Shown here piece by piece: positions 41,061-50,592 of a stretch of DNA of 64,000 nt. This DNA is from Saussurea involucrata. Its lineage: Eukaryota > Streptophyta > Magnoliopsida > Asterales > Asteraceae. The DNA lies in the NCBI GenBank assembly GCA_033807775.1, contig CM066312.1, positions 25,269,696 through 25,333,695 on the forward strand, in the 5' to 3' direction. The position numbers were made by a program, and so were the translations under genes. The notes below the pieces were generated by a model. That model made no database searches. It had not been told where the DNA came from and saw only the letters and a program-made list of their open reading frames with translations. The first letter of the stretch is position 1, and each line of letters begins with the position of its first letter.

Positions 41061-44000
41061 AGAAGGGTATCTGGTATCTCGATAGCGGATGCTCTAGACA
41101 CATGACTGGAAATAAAAGCCTGCTCGCTGAATACAAGGAAGAGAAGGGTCCCTCTGTAACTTTCGGTGGAAATGGAAAAGGACACACCCGAGGGTATGGT
41201 GTACTTTCAAATGGTACAACATCCTTCAGAAGAGTCGCATATGTTGAAGGGCTGAAGCATAATCTTCTGAGCATCAGTCAGCTTTGCGACATGGATAACA
41301 AAGTGATTTTCACCAAGGAATCCTGCTTTGTCTCTGACAAAAAGGAGAAGATAGCTCTCAGCGGTTATCGTTTGGAAAATGTTTACGTTATAAACATGGA
41401 CTCAACAACCACTGAGAACTCCTGTTTCTTCTCAAAGGCATCTTCTGATGTCAACTGGCTATGGCACAAGAGACTCTCACATCTCAACTTCAAGACACTG
41501 AATACTCTTTCATCCAAAGAGTTAGTCACTGGTCTACCTCAACATTCATACGCCAAAGAATCCTTATGTTCAGCGTGTGAAAAAGGGAAGCAGACCAAGG
41601 CAAGCTTTAAGTCCAAGCAAGTTTCCTCAGTGTCATCTCCTCTTCAACTACTCCATATGGATTTGTTTGGCCCCGTTAACAAACAATCCATCGCTGGAAA
41701 GAAATATACGCTGGTCATAGTTGATGAATTCTCTCGTTATACATGGGTAATGTTTCTCCGTTCTAAGAGTGACACCCCTGAAGAACTCATCACCTTTGTT
41801 CGGAAGATGGAAACTCTGAACAATATGACTGTTCGCTCAATAAGGAGTGATCATGGAACTGAATTCAAAAACAGTTCTCTTGATTCCTTCCTTGAGAGCA
41901 AGGGTATTTCTCATAACTTTTCGTCACTGAGAACACCACAACAAAACGGAGTCGCTGAAAGAAGAAATAGAACAATTATTGAAGCTGCACGTTCAATGCT
42001 CAGCGATTCTCACCTGCCTACTCAGTTTTGGGCAGAAGCTGTCAACACGGCTTGTTTTACGCAAAACAGGTCGCTGATAGTCAAAAGATTCAAAAAGACA
42101 GCCTATGAACTCTTTCATGGGAGAAAGCCTTCAATCAGCTTTCTTCACATCTTTGGTTGTCAGTGTTTCATACTGAACAACAGAGATGCCCTTGGAAAGT
42201 TTGATCCTAAGGCTGATGATGGAATCTTTCTTGGATACTCCTCAGTTTCCAAAGCCTTCAGAGTCTTCAACCGAAGAAGACAAACTGTAGAAGAAACTAT
42301 TCACGTCACGTTTGACGAATCCCGTTCAGCGAACTCTAAACCGAACGCTGATACAGAAGAACTGAATCAATGGATGTTTTCTCATCTTGGTGATTCAGAA
42401 GATGTTCCCACTACTCATACTCATACAACTGAAAATGATGGTCCTACTATCATTCCCAATATGCAGAATAGTGAAGCTGAAACATCTTGGGTCTCAGCTG
42501 TTCCTATAAATACTATACCCGCAGTTGATCCAAATGTCTCAGAAATTCCATCTATTTCTCAGCAATCAGTGAATGAAGTGACAAATGCAAGCATTCCTCT
42601 CTTAGCTGATTATCCAGAAGTAGCTGAAGCCTCATCTTCAGTTTCTCCAGTTCAGACTGCGTCAGCGACGCATGCTCCGGCTCAGCGATGGACTGTAAAT
42701 CACCCAATCGATCAAATTCTTGGTGATCCCAACGCTGGTATTCAGACTCGTAGAAGTGCAGGTAATATTTGTTTATTTGTTAACTTTATTTCTCTAACTG
42801 AACCAAAGAAAATAGATGATGCCCTCAGAGATCCAAACTGGGTCAGCGCTATGCAAGAAGAGCTGACTGAATTCGAAAGAAACAAAGTTTGGAAACTTGT
42901 TCGGAGACCAACTGACAAAACAGTGATAGGCACTAAGTGGGTCTATCGAAACAAGTTGGACGAACATGGTACTGTAACTCGCAACAAATCTCGTCTTGTT
43001 GCTCAGGGATACAGACAAGAGGAAGGTATAGATTATGACGAAACCTTTGCTCCTGTAGCAAGACTTGAATCTATTCGTCTTTTCTTAGCATATGCTGTAC
43101 ACAAAAACTTCACTGTACATCAAATGGATGTTAAGTCAGCGTTTCTAAATGGAAAGCTGAATGAAGAAGTTTATGTGGAACAACCTCCAGGATTCTCAGA
43201 TCCTAAGCGTCCAGGTTATGTTTATAAGCTGGATAAGGCACTTTATGGCTTGAAGCAAGCTCCTCGTGCATGGTATGACACTCTTTCTACGTATCTCCAC
43301 CTTGAAAAATTTGAGAGAGGTAAGATTGACAAAACTTTGTTTTTTAGAAAAATAAAAGGTCATATCATTTTAGTTCAAATATATGTTGATGACATTATAT
43401 TTGGTTCTACTAACCCTGAGCTTTGTACTCGTTTCGCTGATAGAATGAAAGATGAGTATAAAATGAGTATGATGGGTGAACTAACATATTTCCTTGGTCT
43501 TCAGATTAAGCAAACTGAAAAAGGAACTTTTATAAATCAGGGAAAGTATGTTAAAGATATGCTGAAAAAATTCGACTTAACTGAAAGTTCAGCTATGAAA
43601 ACCCCTATGGCACCACCGCTGATACTTGATAAGGACACAAAGGGTGTTCCTGTCAATGTCACGCTGTACCGTGGGATGATCGGCTCACTACTGTATCTTA
43701 CAGCTAGCCGACCCGATATTATGTTTGCAACATGTCTGTGCGCACGATATCAAGCTGAACCTAAGATATCTCATATGAAAGCTGTAAAGCGAATCTTTCG
43801 ATATCTTAAGGGTACAGCGAATCTAGGTCTTTGGTATCCCAAAGATTCAGGATTCGATCTAACCGCCTATTCAGACAGTGATTTTGCAGGTTGCAAAATG
43901 GATAGGAAAAGCACCACAGGAGGATGTCAGCTCCTGGGTGGAAAGCTGGTAAGTTGGACAAGTAAGAAGCAAAACTCGGTGTCCACTTCCACAGCTGAAG

Positions 44001-44329
44001 CTGAGTATGTAGCCGCTGGAAGCTGCTGTTCTCAAGTCTTGTGGATGAGAAATCAACTACTAGACTATGATCTTCAGCTCTCCAAAATTCCAATCTATTG
44101 CGACAGCACAAGTGCCATCGCTATAGCAAACAATCCAGTGCTACACTCAAAGACAAAACACATAGAAATCAGATATCATTTTATCAGAGATCATGTGATG
44201 AATGGTGATATAGAACTTCATTTTATCCCAACTGATTATCAGTTAGCTGATTTGTTTACCAAACCTCTTGATGAGACAAGATTCAACTTTCTCATCAGCG
44301 AGCTTGGAATGCTGAACTTTGAAGGATAA
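41051..44329 (+). CDS. pol: SIRE-2 Pol: protease, integrase, reverse transcriptase, RNase H
   Basis: 1092 codons open from 41051 (TTG, not a true start) to TAA 44327-44329. Protease active site D11-S-G within WYLDSGCSRHMTG. Integrase zinc finger H-x4-H and C-x2-C (CSACEKGK), then catalytic D204, D267 and E303 (D-x35-E). RT with YGLKQAPRAWY and YVDD at 778-781. RNase H with YSDSD at 940-944, the AEYVAAG segment and HSKTKHIEIRYHFIRDH. Integrase precedes RT, the copia order. No stop, frameshift or missing key residue was found, so the enzyme set looks functional. Confidence 0.95.
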   Translation: MQVKKGIWYLDSGCSRHMTGNKSLLAEYKEEKGPSVTFGGNGKGHTRGYGVLSNGTTSFRRVAYVEGLKHNLLSISQLCDMDNKVIFTKESCFVSDKKEKIALSGYRLENVYVINMDSTTTENSCFFSKASSDVNWLWHKRLSHLNFKTLNTLSSKELVTGLPQHSYAKESLCSACEKGKQTKASFKSKQVSSVSSPLQLLHMDLFGPVNKQSIAGKKYTLVIVDEFSRYTWVMFLRSKSDTPEELITFVRKMETLNNMTVRSIRSDHGTEFKNSSLDSFLESKGISHNFSSLRTPQQNGVAERRNRTIIEAARSMLSDSHLPTQFWAEAVNTACFTQNRSLIVKRFKKTAYELFHGRKPSISFLHIFGCQCFILNNRDALGKFDPKADDGIFLGYSSVSKAFRVFNRRRQTVEETIHVTFDESRSANSKPNADTEELNQWMFSHLGDSEDVPTTHTHTTENDGPTIIPNMQNSEAETSWVSAVPINTIPAVDPNVSEIPSISQQSVNEVTNASIPLLADYPEVAEASSSVSPVQTASATHAPAQRWTVNHPIDQILGDPNAGIQTRRSAGNICLFVNFISLTEPKKIDDALRDPNWVSAMQEELTEFERNKVWKLVRRPTDKTVIGTKWVYRNKLDEHGTVTRNKSRLVAQGYRQEEGIDYDETFAPVARLESIRLFLAYAVHKNFTVHQMDVKSAFLNGKLNEEVYVEQPPGFSDPKRPGYVYKLDKALYGLKQAPRAWYDTLSTYLHLEKFERGKIDKTLFFRKIKGHIILVQIYVDDIIFGSTNPELCTRFADRMKDEYKMSMMGELTYFLGLQIKQTEKGTFINQGKYVKDMLKKFDLTESSAMKTPMAPPLILDKDTKGVPVNVTLYRGMIGSLLYLTASRPDIMFATCLCARYQAEPKISHMKAVKRIFRYLKGTANLGLWYPKDSGFDLTAYSDSDFAGCKMDRKSTTGGCQLLGGKLVSWTSKKQNSVSTSTAEAEYVAAGSCCSQVLWMRNQLLDYDLQLSKIPIYCDSTSAIAIANNPVLHSKTKHIEIRYHFIRDHVMNGDIELHFIPTDYQLADLFTKPLDETRFNFLISELGMLNFEG

Positions 44330-44642
44330 ATCTTCAGCGGTTCACATTTAATCAGCGATACGTTTATACATTCTTGTATAGGCTCTGGATAAAATAAACT
44401 AGTACAATCCATTTCATCATCTTCTCTCTGAATAAATTGGGTTAAACTGATATCAAGGTATGTTTTCTCTGACAAAACGCATGAAAATGCATGATTTCAA
44501 ATTCTTTCATCGCTGAATAATATTTTGAAATTTCTTAAAACCCTCACTGATATTTCTATTCAGTGCTTCATATTTTCCAAAGAGTCCCTGAGTTTTTCTT
44601 TCAAAACCTCAGAGACAACGAAAGAATGTGAAAGGACAGTTG
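44330..44642 (+). other. spacer after pol with a conserved donor-like site
   Basis: Non-coding. TATCAAG/GTATGTTTTCTC at about 44458 is a near-ideal plant 5' splice site. It is conserved in SIRE-1 (about 14473, ATCAAG/GTATGTTCTCTC) and SIRE-3 (about 59867, ATCCAG/GTATGTTTTCTC). It could join the ORF3 acceptor in read-through transcripts. Confidence 0.45.
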
Positions 44643-44799
44643 TGACGTCATTGCAACGGATAACACCAGGCACGTTTCTTTTTCTGACACACGTTTGCAC
44701 GTTTCGTTGTCTATCCAATCAAATGCAAACACGTGTCCGTGTCATGATGAAAAACTTTCCCGCTCAAGTTTTTCTCTCTCTACTCTCTTCCTATATAAA
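44643..44799 (+). promoter_or_regulatory. internal promoter-like block for ORF3 (SIRE-2)
   Basis: TGACGTCA (44643-44650), CCAAT (44715-44719), CACGTG overlapping ACGTGTC (44730-44737), a CT-rich patch, then TATATAAA (44792-44799). The ORF3 ATG is 525 bp downstream of the TATA box, past a predicted leader intron. SIRE-1 and SIRE-3 keep the order. TGACGTCA and ACGTGTC are bZIP-type sites, so regulation by bZIP factors is a reasonable inference. Confidence 0.65.
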
Positions 44800-44922
44800 C
44801 TCTCTCAAAGTTTATATTTGTCTTTTATGCGAATCAATCTTTCTCCGCAAGAAAAGAACACTGTTGCATTTTGTGCTCTCGATCTTCAAGAACTGTTCAT
44901 CATCTTCTTCATCAAACTCAAG

Positions 44923-45319
44923 GTCAATATGTTCTTATCTTTTATCAAATGCAAATAACTTGTTTTCGATCTTATCATTGTTTTACACAAGATCAAACAA
45001 AAGAACTCAAAAATAAAATCATTTTCTTTCATGGTTTTATAAACACAACCATTTCATGGTTGTTCTTCAAGTTTTAAATCTAAAATCTTAAACTTGTTCT
45101 TCTTTCGTATCCATTTTTTTTAAAAAACTGGAATACAAGGCTTATAGGTGTTATATTCGTTTTTTTTTTAAAAAAAAAAAACAAGAAAAACCCTAATCTT
45201 CATTAAGACTTTTTTGTCTGAATGAAATGGACAAAATTCGAAAAATCTTAATGGAAATTCTCTTTCCACATTAAGATATTTCTTATTTGTTAACATCTTT
45301 GGTTGAACTGATAATACAG
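44923..45319 (+). other. predicted ORF3 leader intron (SIRE-2)
   Basis: Donor AACTCAAG/GTCAAT and acceptor GATAATACAG, 397 nt, T-rich. The acceptor ends four bases before ATG 45324. The equivalent introns are 386 nt (SIRE-1) and 387 nt (SIRE-3). The three differ in poly-A/T runs while splice borders stay put. Confidence 0.55.
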
Positions 45320-45323
45320 TGAA

Positions 45324-47960
45324 ATGGCAACTTCAAAGCTTAATGTTACCGCTGAGTCCATCTCCAGTGATTCTGAGGAACTGGAAATCACCAAAGCTCC
45401 TCAGGTTAAGTTTGAGCTGGATCAACTAGACTGGACAAAGGCAAACAACCTTTCAGCGCTTCTCGAGTTTCCTCCTCGGAAGCAGGTATCCCATCTAGAC
45501 GACGCTGTGATTTTTTTGAAGAATAGCCCCATATACACAGCACTGACAATCACACCTCCTGCCAGTCAGCGTCTATTATCCCAATTCTGGTACTCTGCCA
45601 GACACACCAACCTACCCTCAGCCAAAGATCCATCTAAAACCATCGACTGCATACTCAGCGATACTGAGTATGGCACCATCAAGATAACCCCCGCAATAAT
45701 CCGTAAAGCTCTGAAATTCCCTAACGCTACCTCAGAAAATCCTTTCATTCCATTTCCTGACCACAAGAAGCACGCTGACAGGGAAGAAATCATTGCTTTC
45801 CTTGATGCGATGGGTTACATCTGGGAGACTGGAAGAGACAAGCTACCTGAGAAGAAGCTGACGCTGATAAAGAAATCCAAGATGCCCAGCGAGATGAACT
45901 TCATCTTCGCTCACCTGATCAGCTGCATGACAGCGAAATCCGGATCTTCTGATCAAGCCGCTCAACCTCAGCAGGCCATGGGTTACGCACTGCTGAAAGG
46001 TCTCAACATTGACTGGGCCTCCATCATCTATGAAGACCTCATTCAACGTGTTGATTCTGCCGCTGACCGACCAGCATGGGTTCCTTACCCGCGATTCATC
46101 AGCGCCATCTTTCAATATGGCCTGAAGGACAGCTATCCTGAAGAGGGTGATCTGAAACTCTCTCAGATTGGCCCTAAAGTTCTCGACTTCAAGCCTGTCG
46201 CCAACGAGGTACGTCTCTCTACTCTTCTCACTCTTCTTAATTCTCCGCTTTCTGTGGCTCCTTCAGCGACAATACCCATCGCTGATACCCCGGCCACAAA
46301 ATCCATTCCTTCTAAGAAAAGGAAACAATCTCTTACCCCTCTTGATTCCAAAAGGATCAAGAAAACCAAGGAGCAACCCCAGCAGTTGCATGCTGAAGAC
46401 TCCTCAGCTCATTCTGAAGAGCTGAAGGAAAGTTCCGTGGTACGCTCTGCCACACCAATTCAAGCCATCCCTTCTAAACCTACTTCAGCGTCCCTAAACG
46501 CTGAGGTTAGAACTTTGGAATCTACCCAACCTTCGTCAGTCTCTCAAAAGACTGATGAAGTACTTCTCAGCGAATCCAACGCTGAACTTGAACCCCAACC
46601 CCAATTCTTATCCTTCGCTCCTCCCTCTACTTCTTTGGACACTCCTCCAGACAAAACTGGAGATGCCATCATTCAAGAAGCCGTTGAAGCTTCTCAGCGA
46701 ATGACGAAGAAAGGACCTGCAGAGATCTCCATTCCTCACGGAACTTTTGAGGGAGATATGGAACACTATGGAGGGACTCGAAACTTTGATGAGTTCGTCA
46801 ACGCTCCTGCAGGTACAGATCCCACCTTAAACACTGTAACTAAACCTGAAACTTCTGAGCTTTCCTTTGTTCACAAGTACTTATATGTTACAGGTCCTTT
46901 TTTGGGAGACATCAACCAGTCTCTGAAGTCTATGGAGATGAAACTTACGGATCTCACCACCGGTCTATCAAATAACTCTACAGCTGTAACAAACGCTGGA
47001 GAGAATCTGACGAAGCTGACTACTGTGGTGGAAAAGAAGGCCTCCTCTGATGACATCAAAGATCTTGATAAAACTCTCGCCGACTTTGCCAAAGTGCTCT
47101 CCGACATCTACACTGACTACACCAACCTCAAATCATCAGTTTCCACCATTTCCAGCGAAGTTACAACGCTGAAGAAATCGGTTGGTACACTCGAAGGTGA
47201 TATGTCAGTGGTCAAGACCGCCTTGGGCTCAGTGAAGACCGACCTTGGTTCTGTCAAGACAATGATCGAGACGCTGGTGAACAAGGCAAATAATCCAGCT
47301 CCTGCTCCGGCCCCTGCACCTGTTTTGGACTCATTCACCGCAGAGGATCGCCAAGAGCTGAAGAAAATCACGCCTGCTATTTCTGGCCTAGAAGACAGAA
47401 TAGCTAAGCTTGAAGGTTGTGTGAAAATCTCTGGCCCAGAAGACAGAGACAACACCAATGCTGAATCTACCCATTCCTCCCCCGCCCATCATGAGAAAGA
47501 GGGGGAGAAGAGCGCTGAACAGGAGAAGAGCGCTGAAGACCTTTCCCATGATGAATCTATCAGGGGAGAGGGTAATGAAGATCGGATTACTGGACCTCAG
47601 GGAGATGAAAACCCTGAGGGAACCGAGAACCTCGCCTCTATATCTGAGGGGGAGCAACTCGATGAAGATGCTGAGGAATCTGAAGCAGAAGAAGACGAAG
47701 ACTTCGACATCCCTGAAGCTGAACCATCCTCCTCTCCAAGGAACGATGATGATGATGATGAAGATGACGATGATTTCTTTGTTGTCAAACCTGCTCCTCG
47801 AACCAAAGCTCTTAAAGGTATTTCAATAAAAGAACCTTCAGGGGAGAAGACAAAGACAAAGCACTCAGCCTCTGGCGCTGAGAAAAGCAAAGACAAAGGC
47901 ATCGCTGAAGATGATAATCTGGCGATCCTACTTGCAAAGCCGATTTGTCAGGTACACTAA
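45324..47960 (+). CDS. SIRE-2 ORF3 (envelope-position protein)
   Basis: 878 codons, unspliced end at KPICQVH. There is no signal peptide (MATSKLNVTAESISS) and no membrane segment I can see, so I would not call it an envelope protein; only its place after pol suggests that. Residues about 1-300 form a conserved globular part (FPPRKQVSHLDDAV, PSEMNFIFAHLISCMTA, GLNIDWASIIYEDL). A Ser/Thr-rich linker follows, then a coiled coil about 545-660, an Ala-Pro spacer near 658-668, an acidic run about 785-820 and a basic end. SIRE-3 keeps a full-length frame (887 codons), so selection on this protein is likely. Splicing at 47952 would fuse it to ORF4. Confidence 0.85.
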   Translation: MATSKLNVTAESISSDSEELEITKAPQVKFELDQLDWTKANNLSALLEFPPRKQVSHLDDAVIFLKNSPIYTALTITPPASQRLLSQFWYSARHTNLPSAKDPSKTIDCILSDTEYGTIKITPAIIRKALKFPNATSENPFIPFPDHKKHADREEIIAFLDAMGYIWETGRDKLPEKKLTLIKKSKMPSEMNFIFAHLISCMTAKSGSSDQAAQPQQAMGYALLKGLNIDWASIIYEDLIQRVDSAADRPAWVPYPRFISAIFQYGLKDSYPEEGDLKLSQIGPKVLDFKPVANEVRLSTLLTLLNSPLSVAPSATIPIADTPATKSIPSKKRKQSLTPLDSKRIKKTKEQPQQLHAEDSSAHSEELKESSVVRSATPIQAIPSKPTSASLNAEVRTLESTQPSSVSQKTDEVLLSESNAELEPQPQFLSFAPPSTSLDTPPDKTGDAIIQEAVEASQRMTKKGPAEISIPHGTFEGDMEHYGGTRNFDEFVNAPAGTDPTLNTVTKPETSELSFVHKYLYVTGPFLGDINQSLKSMEMKLTDLTTGLSNNSTAVTNAGENLTKLTTVVEKKASSDDIKDLDKTLADFAKVLSDIYTDYTNLKSSVSTISSEVTTLKKSVGTLEGDMSVVKTALGSVKTDLGSVKTMIETLVNKANNPAPAPAPAPVLDSFTAEDRQELKKITPAISGLEDRIAKLEGCVKISGPEDRDNTNAESTHSSPAHHEKEGEKSAEQEKSAEDLSHDESIRGEGNEDRITGPQGDENPEGTENLASISEGEQLDEDAEESEAEEDEDFDIPEAEPSSSPRNDDDDDEDDDDFFVVKPAPRTKALKGISIKEPSGEKTKTKHSASGAEKSKDKGIAEDDNLAILLAKPICQVH
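46813..46893 (+). other. possible exitron in ORF3
   Basis: CCTGCAG/GTACAG ... ATGTTACAG/GTCC delimit 81 nt within the open frame. The segment is 81 nt in SIRE-3 and 84 nt in SIRE-1, always a multiple of three. Retaining it keeps the frame and removing it deletes 27 residues. Confidence 0.4.
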
Positions 47961-48103
47961 ACTTATTTTTCCTTCCCTGATCATCTATGAAAAATCAGTT
48001 ATCCATTCCACAAACACCATACACATCCACAATTTTTTTCTATCTTTTCTACCCAAGTTCTTCTACCCAGTTCTTATTTGTAAGATCGCTGCGTTTCAGC
48101 TAG
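47952..48103 (+). other. predicted intron joining ORF3 to ORF4
   Basis: Donor TGTCAG/GTACAC (exon ends at 47951, codon phase 0) and acceptor TTTCAGCTAG at 48103. Joining keeps one frame into ORF4. The alternative TTTCAG, four bases earlier, would add six residues and a stop. SIRE-3 has the same sites (56331-56174) with the same frames, although the two introns differ in length (152 and 158 nt). Confidence 0.6.
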
Positions 48104-49357
48104 TCCTCTCCCCTGTTTGAGGATATCGCTGAAAGATCTGTTGCGACTTCACCAATAATTCCAGCTAACGCTGAAGACATAATCCCAGTCTTAGATTTAA
48201 TCTCTGAGACTGATGAACCAGAAGAACAACCTCTCTCGCACAGAAACAGACCTTCCTCAGTTGCTCAAAGGCTGAGTGAAGAAGATCAAAAGAGGAGAGA
48301 AGAAATGATAAAGCGATTCGAGGATCAGCGAATCATCCTAAGGCGCGAACAACTACCTTCAGTTCCTCCTAAGTTCAGAATTTCAAAAGCTGAATACCAA
48401 GATCATCTCAGAGCTGAACGCCTCATCGCTGAAAGGAAGGAAGCTGAAGATAAAGACAGAGAATACGCCATCAAGCTCACTCAAGAATCTGTCAAAGACC
48501 CCAAGCTGAAGCGTATTCCCATTCAAATCCAACGAAAGCTTTGGGAACAAGCCCAGAAGATCGTGGAAAAGAAAGCTGAAGTTTCTCAGACCACCCTGAT
48601 CTGGTGTAAAGAGAAAATCCACTTCAGATATCGTCCAGCGAAGATCAACAAGGTATTCATCTCTGGAAGAACCTCCGTCGGAGTACCTATTGTTGACATC
48701 AAACTGTTCAGAGAAGATGACTCATCTGAAACCTTTCGTGCTGACACTGTAAAAAGGTATGGTCTCTCTGAATGGCTGGAGATGAGGTTAGCTATCCAAC
48801 CGTCAAAATCTAAGTACAAGGATCATTTCGAAAAGCTGATAAACAGACAGATCGATTTGATATCTTCTTGTGTGGATATTCCTCCTGTTCCTGATCTAAA
48901 GCCGAAAAGAAAAAAGGACTCTCCAAGGAAGAAACGTCAAGATTCAAACTCAGGTCCTGTCATACGAAATGAAACTGGAATTGGTTTCTCTCGCGCTGAA
49001 GTACTTGGTCCTGATCCTGATCTATCTGCCCTTGATGTCTCTTTGCCACCATGTGAACTTTTCGTCCCTGGTAAAGTCATCAGTAATCCTTATGGAATAT
49101 TCTTTCTTGACTACGACGGACGTAAATGCTTTCAACGGATCGATGAGCTTCCAATCACTCCAATCGAACAGCTCAAAGATCTCATCTACTGGTGCGACTT
49201 CAGAAAAGACATTCAGGCACGACACCTAAAACCCTTGATTTTTGAAGCTGCTCTGAAGCTAAAGAATAAAGGAGAAAAGGTTCCTGACTGGATGATTCCA
49301 ACTGAAAAGACAACCCTTGATGAACTTCTCATTAAGGAAGAACCCTTTGAAGGCTGA
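48104..49357 (+). CDS. SIRE-2 ORF4, probably the last exon of ORF3
   Basis: 418 codons including stop, open from just after a TAG at 48101-48103. The first internal ATG (48305) is 67 codons in, so on its own it would lack its conserved start. The N-terminal half is Lys/Glu/Arg-rich (FEDQRIILRREQ, AERLIAERKEAEDKDREYA). A conserved C-terminal part has GPVIRNETGIGFSRAEVLGP, GIFFLDYDG and PDWMIPTEKTTLDELLIKEE. No known domain is recognised. SIRE-3 conserves it apart from one nonsense codon. Function unknown; structural partner of ORF3 is a guess. Confidence 0.75.
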   Translation, partial: SSPLFEDIAERSVATSPIIPANAEDIIPVLDLISETDEPEEQPLSHRNRPSSVAQRLSEEDQKRREEMIKRFEDQRIILRREQLPSVPPKFRISKAEYQDHLRAERLIAERKEAEDKDREYAIKLTQESVKDPKLKRIPIQIQRKLWEQAQKIVEKKAEVSQTTLIWCKEKIHFRYRPAKINKVFISGRTSVGVPIVDIKLFREDDSSETFRADTVKRYGLSEWLEMRLAIQPSKSKYKDHFEKLINRQIDLISSCVDIPPVPDLKPKRKKDSPRKKRQDSNSGPVIRNETGIGFSRAEVLGPDPDLSALDVSLPPCELFVPGKVISNPYGIFFLDYDGRKCFQRIDELPITPIEQLKDLIYWCDFRKDIQARHLKPLIFEAALKLKNKGEKVPDWMIPTEKTTLDELLIKEEPFEG

Positions 49358-49612
49358 CAACAATCACCATTTTCTCTATTGTATCAGTCATCCTTCAGTA
49401 CTTGTAATTTATTTCGCTTGTACTTGTAATCTTTCTTATTCATATTGTAACCTGATTCAAAGATTTAAAGAAAGATTTCAGCGAATGTACTTTACTCCAT
49501 CAGTACTGAAAAGATCCCAGAAAACAGTAAAAGGGACAAATATTTTATGAGTTCTTTTTATCCTTATGTTTTCATTAAATAGCAATTTTCTCTGTTGCTA
49601 TGTCATAATCAA
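49358..49612 (+). other. 3' untranslated region of SIRE-2
   Basis: 255 bp, AT-rich, no gene. It includes repeated TACTTGTAAT words and a GTAACCTGATTCAAAG segment. It leads to the purine tract. A transcript ending here or in the LTR (AATAAA) would serve ORF3/ORF4. Confidence 0.6.
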
Positions 49613-49624
49613 ATAGGGGGAGAT
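49613..49624 (+). other. SIRE-2 polypurine tract
   Basis: ATAGGGGGAGAT directly before the 3' LTR. Confidence 0.88.
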
Positions 49625-50587
49625 TGTTGATCCAAACCCTCAGTGATTTGATAATGACCCTATCTTAAATACTTAGTGAAAATTGTAAGTAAACAATATG
49701 TATCAGAGTTTCACTATCGCTGATAAGTACTAAGATCTTACAGTACTGCTGATAGGAACTCTCGCACTTTTAGATTAAACATTCAGCGAACACTGTTCAC
49801 CATATCGCTGAGTCTGTTCAGTCCTTATGGTGATCGCTGATAAGTTAGTTGTTTACTTATGATCCCTGAAGACAAGATTCACGTCAACAAAGGTTCTACG
49901 CTGAAGTCGAAGATCAAGCTCAAGAACCAGCGACAAGTCTCCTAATGAACTGATGCGGATCAGCGAAGACTCAGATTTGTCCACTCAACGTGAAGTATCA
50001 AGTACAAGACTTCAGCTATCGCTGAACTTTATCATCTGCTGAATAGTAAATGATAATCGTTGAATCAACGAAAGCTGATCATGAAGTCCTCCGTACAAAG
50101 TACTTTTGTCTTAACCTCCCTTGCACGCCACCGTACGAAATGTCAGAAAAGAACCTCCGAAAATCTGAAATCGTACAACCACTCTGACACTACACTGTTC
50201 ATTCATGCGGCTACTAAGGTTGTCATCAAAGGTCAATGACATGCAACCAATCCGCTAATGACACGTGTAAAGTATATACTGGATTGCATTAAATGCATGC
50301 AGTATATAAAGAGATGAACTCACTTCATTTGAAGTAACTTGCTAACTCTGGACAAGTTCAAATCTCTCAAGATATGATTTTATTAGTAATCTCCTTATCT
50401 TTCTTAGTGCAAGAAAACCTTAGTGTTCCAACTTGTTTAGATTTAGGTTTATCCTTAATCTTGTTTCCGCAACAAGCTGTAAATTGTTAATGATTTATCA
50501 ATAAACAATTTAGAAAAGTAAAATAGTGTGTTTGTATTCAACCCCCCCCCCCTTCTACAAACTTGTTTAAGCCTTTCGGGACCAACA
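49625..50587 (+). repeat. SIRE-2 3' LTR
   Basis: 963 bp. Against the 5' LTR I see three substitutions (in the AAGTATCAAG, AATCGTTGAATC and AGATATGATT segments) and a shorter C tract (11). TATATAAAG is at 50303-50311. It is followed by target copy TTATC (50588-50592). Confidence 0.95.
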
Positions 50588-50592
50588 TTATC

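Larger units (their letters stand above)
37580..50587 (+). mobile_element. SIRE-2: complete, young SIRE/Maximus Ty1-copia element
   Basis: 13,008 bp with LTRs of 969 and 963 bp, target duplication TTATC (37575-37579, 50588-50592), initiator-Met primer site and purine tract. Gag (802 codons), pol (1092), ORF3 (878) and ORF4 (417) are open with all expected motifs. By eye the LTRs differ at three positions plus a C tract (17 against 11), so insertion is recent. This is the likely autonomous member of the family. Extra genes after pol are the mark of SIRE/Maximus; here they come with their own promoter-like block and introns. Confidence 0.93.

Noticed and set aside
46209..46266. GAG/GTACGT ... 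TTCAG as a further intron in ORF3
   Set aside because: Only 58 nt, not a multiple of three, and the open frame continues through it; the donor match is probably chance within a CT-rich coding stretch.
45324..47960. Calling ORF3 a true envelope glycoprotein
   Set aside because: No signal peptide, transmembrane segment or cleavage site is visible; it is acidic, coiled-coil rich and has intron-like junctions. Only its position after pol suggests Env.
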